This document shows positions 57,771-64,000 of a stretch of 64,000 nt of DNA, piece by piece. The stretch comes from Cubamyces lactineus. Taxonomy: Eukaryota; Basidiomycota; Agaricomycetes; Polyporales; Polyporaceae. Each line of letters starts with the position of its first letter. Position 1 is the first letter of the stretch. Made by a program: the position numbers and the translations under genes. Under the pieces are notes generated by a model. It made no database searches. It was not told where the DNA came from and saw nothing but the letters and a program-made list of their open reading frames with translations. The stretch spans positions 1,538,001 through 1,602,000 of the forward strand of contig JACDTU010000005.1 of NCBI GenBank assembly GCA_022376465.1, given 5' to 3'.

Positions 57771-59338
57771 GATGTAGATCCGAGGACATATGTTTGAAGA
57801 GGACTATTGCTCCTGCCCTTGTGCATCTGGGTACATCGTCATGTATGCGTCCGGGTTCCTACGAGTCAACGCACTTCGTTTGAACGCGTTTGAGTGTACG
57901 GCGAGGATCCTTCTGTCCCGGTCCCCGCTCGCGCTACAACGTCGACCTTAACGAATGTCCCGCTCGGGCTTCCAGAGGCGCGTGCGTCGACGGTAGTCGG
58001 TATGACAACTGTAGAGTTTCCGTGTATGCTGACACCGCTGTCGATCCTGGACCATGGCGACCAGAGACAGCGGTTCGTGCGTCGCGCAAGGTCGACTTCA
58101 CCGCCCGTATGTTCGGCCAAGTCTCCATCTCCTTTCACATGGACTTGATTTTGACTTGATTGCTTGAGGATATCCGCAACCATGCCAGCGTTCCTGATGA
58201 GCAATGGCAAATACATTGCTCCCAAGTTTGCTGTCGATAGATGATGGATTGCCGTGTCTGTTGCCCAAGGTAGCCGGATCAAATCCCCGAATGGATAGAA
58301 TCTTTGACGATTTCGGGATGTCGCTGCCAGCAGGCTTTGGCTGCGCAGTGTTACGGTTTCTGCCATCGCGGTTCAACTGCCATACACCTCATGGGGACGG
58401 TCAACCTTGGCCGATCAAGCGACCTCGGACATGGACAATTGACAAGTCTGGAAGCCATGCCAATGCCGTCGAGAGCCGCACAGATCAGGGCTCCATCTAT
58501 CTGGGGATAGCAGGAGAGCTGCCCGGCCGACGATGGCGTACTCTGCATTATTGACATCAAGCGCGCCCGTCGTATGGAGGATAGAACCGCCCGCGAGCCA
58601 ACCACTGAAGTATGTCGACAAGCGTGTAACGCGTGAGCGTAGCCTCCATATGCTACCAACTCTGGCGGACAGCTTCGGACATGCCCTTCAGCTAAAGCAG
58701 CATGATTCCAGTCATACTGCAAACCGGTGAACGATAACGTTACTGTATCAGCGTGCTGACACTCACTCATCATGTCGATAGACAGTGGCCAAGCTCGAAG
58801 GACCAGAATGGGGGCGTCGAGTTATGACCGCAGTCCAATAGAACAGCCTGGCGCATTTCTCGTGCGGCGGCATCGACGTGCGCATACAGTCATGCGCAAT
58901 GTCCCGGAGGCCCTCAGCATGAGGAATGTCTCTGTCAGAAAGGGCTTCGTCAAGGATACTACAGCAGCATGCTGCTGACGATCATCCTCTCAACTCAGCG
59001 TGGCCATGGGAGATGAAGAACCTGGAGAAGATAAATATCTCAGTTATTGAGACGTGGCATCTGGAGAATACGACGAGGTCCACTCGCATCGCATATATAG
59101 CCGGGGTCATTGGCCAAGCCACCGTACCGTCCCGCTATGGCCCTCGAGGCCATTATCGGCTTCATCGATGTTCGCCTTGTTCGCCATGGTTGCTAGGACG
59201 AAGGATCTCCGAGTCGCTCGCTTGTGTCTTCATGTGACAACAACTCCGTTGCCTGCTCGTACGAGCTTAGCTCGAGGCTCGAACTCGAAGACGGGGAGGG
59301 AAGAACGTACCGGGAACAAGATTATGTTCTATAGCACG
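57771..59338. other. Intergenic region between convergent genes, about 1.6 kb
   Basis: It contains an open minus-strand frame of 166 codons (58366-57866) with no domain and no splice support, which I do not call. No repeat was recognised. Confidence 0.4.
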
Positions 59339-60415
59339 TCAAGTTGCAGTCCCCCTCCCGCGGGGGCAGCTACTCGCCAGCTGGTGTCGCGTCAAGGTGT
59401 CGCTGCGAGCGAAGTCGGCGCCACAATCCCCGCATTGCCGCCTCATGGTCTTGAGGTGGCACTCCGCGATATGCTTGGGGATATTTTCCCACTGCATAGG
59501 GTCCCTCCTGCATTCGCTCCCCCATAGGCATTGCAGCATGTCCTTCGCAGCCGGTGCGCCCCCCGTAAAGTGATGATCTTTGAGATGCCCGCGTATGCCA
59601 GCAGGCGCGCCGTTGGCGATGGTTTGGCCGCATCCACCAGCCCATTCACAACGAATGCCCGTTGTGGAAGTCGGGTCGTTTGTGGGGCTCCTGGCGAGAG
59701 GGGGTGAGGCTGATAGAGGGTGCAAGTGTGGGACTCGTGTAGGGGCATTGGCGTACGTCGCATGGACGTCGCGATGGATAGGCGGGCCGGCGAAGGGGGA
59801 CTGTTGCATGATCGGGTTGGGTGTCGTGTGATACGTAGCGGGACGAGTAGAGACATATCCGTTTTCGAGGGCGCTGGTCGGGGTTCTGCATGCCGTTGTC
59901 AGTACCTCCGTGGCGGGCGAGATTTCACCAGTATGACTCACGTTCCATGCTGGACATAGCCTGTGTGCTCGTTTCTCCCGTGTGCTACCTGGTTTGAATG
60001 CATCATTTCGTCGAAGCCCGGGTTGATGGGACCATATGGATAGCACTGGTGCTCAGTATACATGCCGTGGCCACTTTGAGTGGCCAAGGGGCGATGTATG
60101 TGAGTGTGCCATCCACCTTGATGACCTCCCTCCAATTGTTGCTGCTGACTATCCAGTCTGAAGGGTCAATGAATGTTGCCTAAATACAGCATTGTACGGC
60201 ACTTACAACGCAGGGACTGACGACGGGTTCGGGGTGTGCGCAAATGAGCCGTGTGGGGGTATATAGTTTGCGTATACTTCGTGTATATAGCCATGGTTGC
60301 TGTGAACGGGTATGAGTCTTAGCACGCCGCTGTGCTACCGGCCGATGGAGTCCGCTCACATGTTCGCGTCCTGAGTGTTGTCCGAACCGTTCTGCATGTC
60401 AGTTTGATACGACAT
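59339..60415 (-). CDS. C2H2-type zinc-finger protein (basidiomycete family, copy 1)
   Basis: Predicted 313-aa protein from four exons: 60415-60360, 60329-60207, 60157-59942 and 59885-59339. It starts MSYQTDMQNGSDN. The N-terminal 190 residues are Gln/Pro/His-rich and disordered. Three zinc-finger-like units follow: CEWAGGC with HLKDHH; CLWGSEC with HIAECH; and CGDCGADFARSDTLTRH, ending in a Cys (C2HC-like). The spacing of unit 3 fits DNA binding. A second gene at 63503 has the same three units in the same order, so these are paralogues. A transcription-factor role is inferred from domain type only. Confidence 0.82.
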
Positions 60416-60670
60416 GGTGTACGGTAAGCGTTGGAAACGGCTCGACGGTATTGCTTCGTTAGCGAGTAGAGGGTAGGAGAATGCGAGGGGGCTGGAGTGG
60501 GGAGGGGCAAGCGAAGGAGAGAGAGAACTTGAAGAGAGGGGACTGGCTGGCCTGCAGGAAACTGGCCGTCTGTCTTATATTGGCCGAAGCTGCGCCACTT
60601 GAGTAGAGAGAATGAGAAACACGCCTTGTCCTGATGTCTACCACGATGGTGGGTGAGGTGGTTTCTCTTC

Positions 60671-60703
60671 ACAAGCCATAGCCAGTCACAAGCCATAGCC
60701 AGT
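60671..60703. repeat. Short tandem duplication, 17-bp unit
   Basis: ACAAGCCATAGCCAGT occurs twice in tandem at 60671 and 60688, upstream of the zinc-finger gene. Confidence 0.6.
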
Positions 60704-61999
60704 AGTCGATGAGGCCTCGAGCGTCAGGCGATCCCAGGGAAGTGCTGGAAGTTACTGTTGGCGCCAATAATGCTCAGCATCCGATACAGAATCCATTGTC
60801 CGCGTAGCCATAAGGGTCCCCAGGCATTCCTTTTCGCACTGCAAAGGGGTATTGATGGGAAGAGGAAGCTAGCGTAGGCGCTACCCAACCACCACGAGCC
60901 GCTGCTCTGTCCGTACTCATGTTGTCAGACGCTCGCTACAGACCTCACATAAAACTCACCATATGAAGGACACGTCGCGGGTCATACGTTTAAGGACATG
61001 CGCCGTCAGTGTATATAGAGTACCTCTGAATTTCTCGGATTACAAGTATGCACTACCGGTGCGCGCTGAGACTTGCGGTACACGTAGCCACTATAGACGA
61101 TTTCCAGCTAGCCTTGAGACGTTTGAGCGTCCATGAGCCCCGGTGAGATCTTTGAGCCACCAGACTGGCGTACCTTAAGTCATACTGCGTGTTTTGCGTG
61201 CGAAGATCATATGTCGGCGGGGGCAGTACGTACTACCTTCAACCATAGTAAGTACTAGACCAAGGCAGAGGCGCCCATGTGCGTAATCGGCGCCAAATGT
61301 GAAAGTAGGTAGCTCGGCGCTTAGGTGTCGTACAATGTGCTCTGCTATTATGCTGGACGAGGCCAGCCGTAATATGGCAAGGTTGTGGTACAGAAGCTGC
61401 ACAACGTGTAGATTATGTTCGAGGGGAGGAATTGTGGCAGGAGTCCGTGAGGGTGCCTGCCTCATTGCCGCCTTCCGACGCTCATAGTGGTGGGTGTTGA
61501 ATGTTAAGTTGAACGCCCAGGTATGTGACAACTTGTCCCATGATGCACTGAGATATGATGCAAGGGCATGACTCGCGGATATGGGCCCTGTATCACAGCG
61601 CGCGCTGCAGGCATGGCGAACTTTCCCCGCCGGCGGAGCACCCTCAAGAACTGTACAGATTGACAGGACTAGGGCCACGGGCGTTTCCGAGGCATATGCT
61701 CGGTATCCAGATAGAACAGCATTCCCGCATCGCTATTGTTATACACGAAACTGATGCAGCGTGGGGCGCAGGCGATCAAAAGCAGTGATCATGTACTCCA
61801 TCACTAAGCGTATACGCGGGCCCGAGCTCCAGATTCGAGAGCTCAGGGGATCGACTTGGCCTGAGCGGGATTCCCGATACCCGCCGCTGCTGCGCAATCT
61901 GGCTGCGGGCTTCGCACAGTCGCTCAATACTGCAGGTCCAACCACCGAAGTCCGATCCGACGGGACCAGCTGGGCGCCCACGGCCGTGGGCGAGATACT

Positions 62000-62503
62000 C
62001 AGGGCCCTCAATTCTCTTACTTTATTTCCTCACTTTATTCACACGCCTCGGCTAACGAGCGACCGTGACCGAGCGCCGTCATCTGCAACGGTGGATTACT
62101 GAAAAATGTCTTTGTGAACTTCAGCGGAGTTTGAACGGCTTCTCAAGCCCGAACTCACCGTAAACAAGCCGGTATGTTTGAAGGCCATGAAGAAATGCAT
62201 GAAAACGGCTGACCAGAGGTCGAGCGCTTGGTACTTCCTTGCGTCACACTCGAGTAAAGCGCCCGTTGAGCCCATATAGTAGGGCAGATCTCCTTCACGT
62301 CCGTGCGCGTAGTACGGCTGTCTTTGCGCATTGACTGCATCGGCCTATGGTTCGGCACAACTGCACCAACTGATATCCAGTCAAGCCGATGGGGGTATTT
62401 TCAGAAATTCGTTCTTCAGACTGACATCATCAGGTCACGGTCGCTTGTTAGCCGAGGCGTGTGAATAAAGTGAGGAAATAAAATAAGAGAATTGAGGGCC
62501 CTG
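62000..62503. mobile_element. MITE-like non-autonomous DNA transposon, 504 bp
   Basis: The terminal inverted repeats are 62000-62070 and 62433-62503, 71 bp each, with 69 of 71 positions matching. Both begin CAGGGCCCTCAATTCTCTTA reading inward. Both mismatches are transitions, as expected of mutation after insertion. The flanks are ACT on both sides (61997-61999 and 62504-62506), a possible 3-bp target-site duplication. There is no transposase ORF. CAGGG ends occur in hAT-like elements, but those leave 8-bp duplications, so the superfamily stays open. Confidence 0.87.
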
Positions 62504-63502
62504 ACTAGCCATACTCCGATCTCATTGCCCCGGTCTGCGTCAAGTGCACTGGAACCTATAGGTGTCAATCATGGAAGCACGGATTGGGGGCCCTGGCGCA
62601 GGCGTACGGCAGGCAATGCCGGGCGTCGAGAACAAGGATGTCGATCTTGGGATGGAAGTCCGGATGCCAGCTTTGGAGGATCGAAGCCGCAGCAGGTCGA
62701 ACGCAACACACGCTAGCGATGCAGGTGAGAGCGGGATCCGCACCGGAGAGGGCCAAGCGCCGTGCGTCTCATGGCATAGTTCGCCATGCAGCATGCGCGA
62801 CGGCACAGTTAGACGCGCAGGGACACAATATCGCAAGCACGCCCATGCAATGTGAACGTTCGAACGTTCATGAGTCTTCGCAGGTTTCCCCGCTCTAGAG
62901 GAGAATGCCCTTGTAAGATCGGAGCGCTCGTGTTCACAGGCATGTAGCGTATTGAATCGCCCCGAAACAATGGAGGAAGGGAAGGTCATCGGAGACCTCG
63001 GTTCGGTGCGGGGCGGGGCATGGCCCGTAATCCTGTCCCTGCCAGCGATATCGGTAACACAATCGGTGGAATTAATGACTTGCCTGCGGTGACAGAGGGC
63101 ATCGATCAATCACAGCTACAACGCGGATTTGACTTGAAGAATCCTGACTGCCAATCTGCTTCTTACATCATCATACATCATCATTGAACTGGCGAAGCCT
63201 ACACGCTAGGTCCATCTTCAGGGCCATGCGTCTAGACCGCCTACGAGAGATACAGTACGTCAAGACTACGGGGAGGGGGATTAAGCAATGATTGAGATAG
63301 GAGCACTTTTTAAGCAGAGGGGTGCAAGATGCCGCAGGAGCTTCGCAGAAGACAGTAAATGCGCATAGACAAGCCATCCCTTCAAGAGAACCAAGCGAGA
63401 CAGACGAGACCACATGCCTCAGAACCGATGCTGATGGATATGTCAACACAGAATACAATGCCAAACGATATAGTACGCACCTTGACACGGCTGTTCTTGC
63501 AT

Positions 63503-64000
63503 TCATCCGCTGGAGTTGGGGCAGAAGGACTTGATGTGGCGCGACAAAGTATCGGCACGAGCGAAGTCAGCACCGCAGTGAGGACATTGCTTTACCATGT
63601 TCCGTAGATGACACTCCGCGATATGCTTCCCAAAGCTCGATGGGTACATATCCTTTCCGCAGCGTCTGGTGCCCCAGGTACACGTGTGACGGCTCCGGTT
63701 GTCAGTTACTTGCACACCGTGGTACTGCCTCAGATGACGAGCAATGCCGGATGGGGTAGGATCCTCAATGATATGCCGACAGGAGTCCCATTCGCAACGA
63801 GGAGCGCTAGTTGCTCGAGGACGAGAGGCGTATGCAGACTGAGCAGGATAGCCGTATGCGGTAGACTGAGGGATAGAGGAGTAACCAGCGCCGTCCCGGA
63901 AAGCGGATGCAGCGTTGCCAGGAGCGCTCGGAGTCATCGTTGGGTTGTGGTAGGCCGAAGAGGTGTAGCTGCCGTAGTCAGGCTGAGAATGGTACTGTTC
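63503..64000 (-). CDS. C2H2-type zinc-finger protein (copy 2), 5' end beyond window
   Basis: The C-terminal part of a paralogue of the zinc-finger gene at 59339. The frame is open to the window edge, so the start lies outside. Units: CEWDSCRHIIEDPTPSGIARH with HLRQYH; CTWGTRRCGKDM with HIAECH; and CPHCGADFARADTLSRH, ending SFC. The upstream part is Tyr/Ser/Pro-rich and probably disordered. The ATG at 63937 is internal, since the same frame continues upstream with a matching composition. Confidence 0.8.
   Translation of the reverse strand, partial: EQYHSQPDYGSYTSSAYHNPTMTPSAPGNAASAFRDGAGYSSIPQSTAYGYPAQSAYASRPRATSAPRCEWDSCRHIIEDPTPSGIARHLRQYHGVQVTDNRSRHTCTWGTRRCGKDMYPSSFGKHIAECHLRNMVKQCPHCGADFARADTLSRHIKSFCPNSSG

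Larger units (their letters stand above)
60416..63502. other. Gene-free region, 3.1 kb, holding a MITE
   Basis: It lies between the two zinc-finger genes. It contains the element at 62000-62503, a 17-bp tandem duplication (60671-60703) and an 18-bp palindrome (62853-62870). The minus-strand ORF 61678-61175 is not called. Confidence 0.45.

Noticed and set aside
57866..58366. 166-codon minus ORF
   Set aside because: Open frame in GC-rich DNA with no motif; overlapping open frames on the plus strand are equally long.
61175..61678. 167-codon minus ORF
   Set aside because: Its opening residues give no recognisable family, and the frame has no splice or composition support.

Overview
The window is nuclear DNA of a mushroom-forming basidiomycete (Agaricomycetes; Polyporales is my best guess and is inference only). 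The evidence is GC-rich genes broken by many 50-70 bp GT-AG introns, basidiomycete-style families (asaB-like oxygenase, delta-12 desaturase, GH51, RTA1-like, a yellow/royal-jelly-like secreted protein), and no operons. I see 22 genes: 21 complete models and one cut by the right edge. I joined exons by hand, using reading phase and conserved motifs. For most models the summed exon lengths are divisible by three.

Layout. 0.2-5.0 kb: asaB-like oxygenase and an MFS monocarboxylate-type transporter (+). 5.3-20.3 kb: a minus-strand block with a Pil1-like BAR protein, a conserved unknown, an IKS1-type kinase, a Ran1-type kinase, a SET/MYND methyltransferase and a small conserved unknown. 20.3-23 kb: gene-free, with a 64-bp inverted repeat. 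23-29.5 kb: delta-12 desaturase (15 exons) and a secreted GH51 arabinofuranosidase (27 exons) (+). 29.7-33.2 kb: long-form tRNase Z (-). 35.3-39.3 kb: RTA1-like membrane protein (+) and a GPI-type secreted protein (-). 39.5-39.9 kb: a non-autonomous DNA transposon with target duplication. 40.5-45.5 kb: a Ser-rich ORF and two tandem Ran1-type kinases (+). 45.8-51.9 kb: BIR1/survivin (-) and WAPL (+), head to head. 52.3-57.8 kb: RING+RRM protein and a yellow/MRJP-like secreted protein (+). 59.3-64 kb: two paralogous zinc-finger genes (-) flanking a second non-autonomous transposon.

How the genes relate. Several are housekeeping: tRNA 3' processing, chromosomal passenger complex, cohesin release, membrane lipid desaturation, membrane domains. 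Others are environmental: plant-hemicellulose arabinose removal, transporters, secreted proteins. The BIR1-WAPL pair is the only clear functional pairing. The most unusual property is extreme exon fragmentation: a 5-nt and an 8-nt exon are needed to restore conserved desaturase motifs, a 12-nt exon occurs in the RING-RRM gene, and two candidate 3-nt exons in the GH51 gene each supply one otherwise missing conserved residue.
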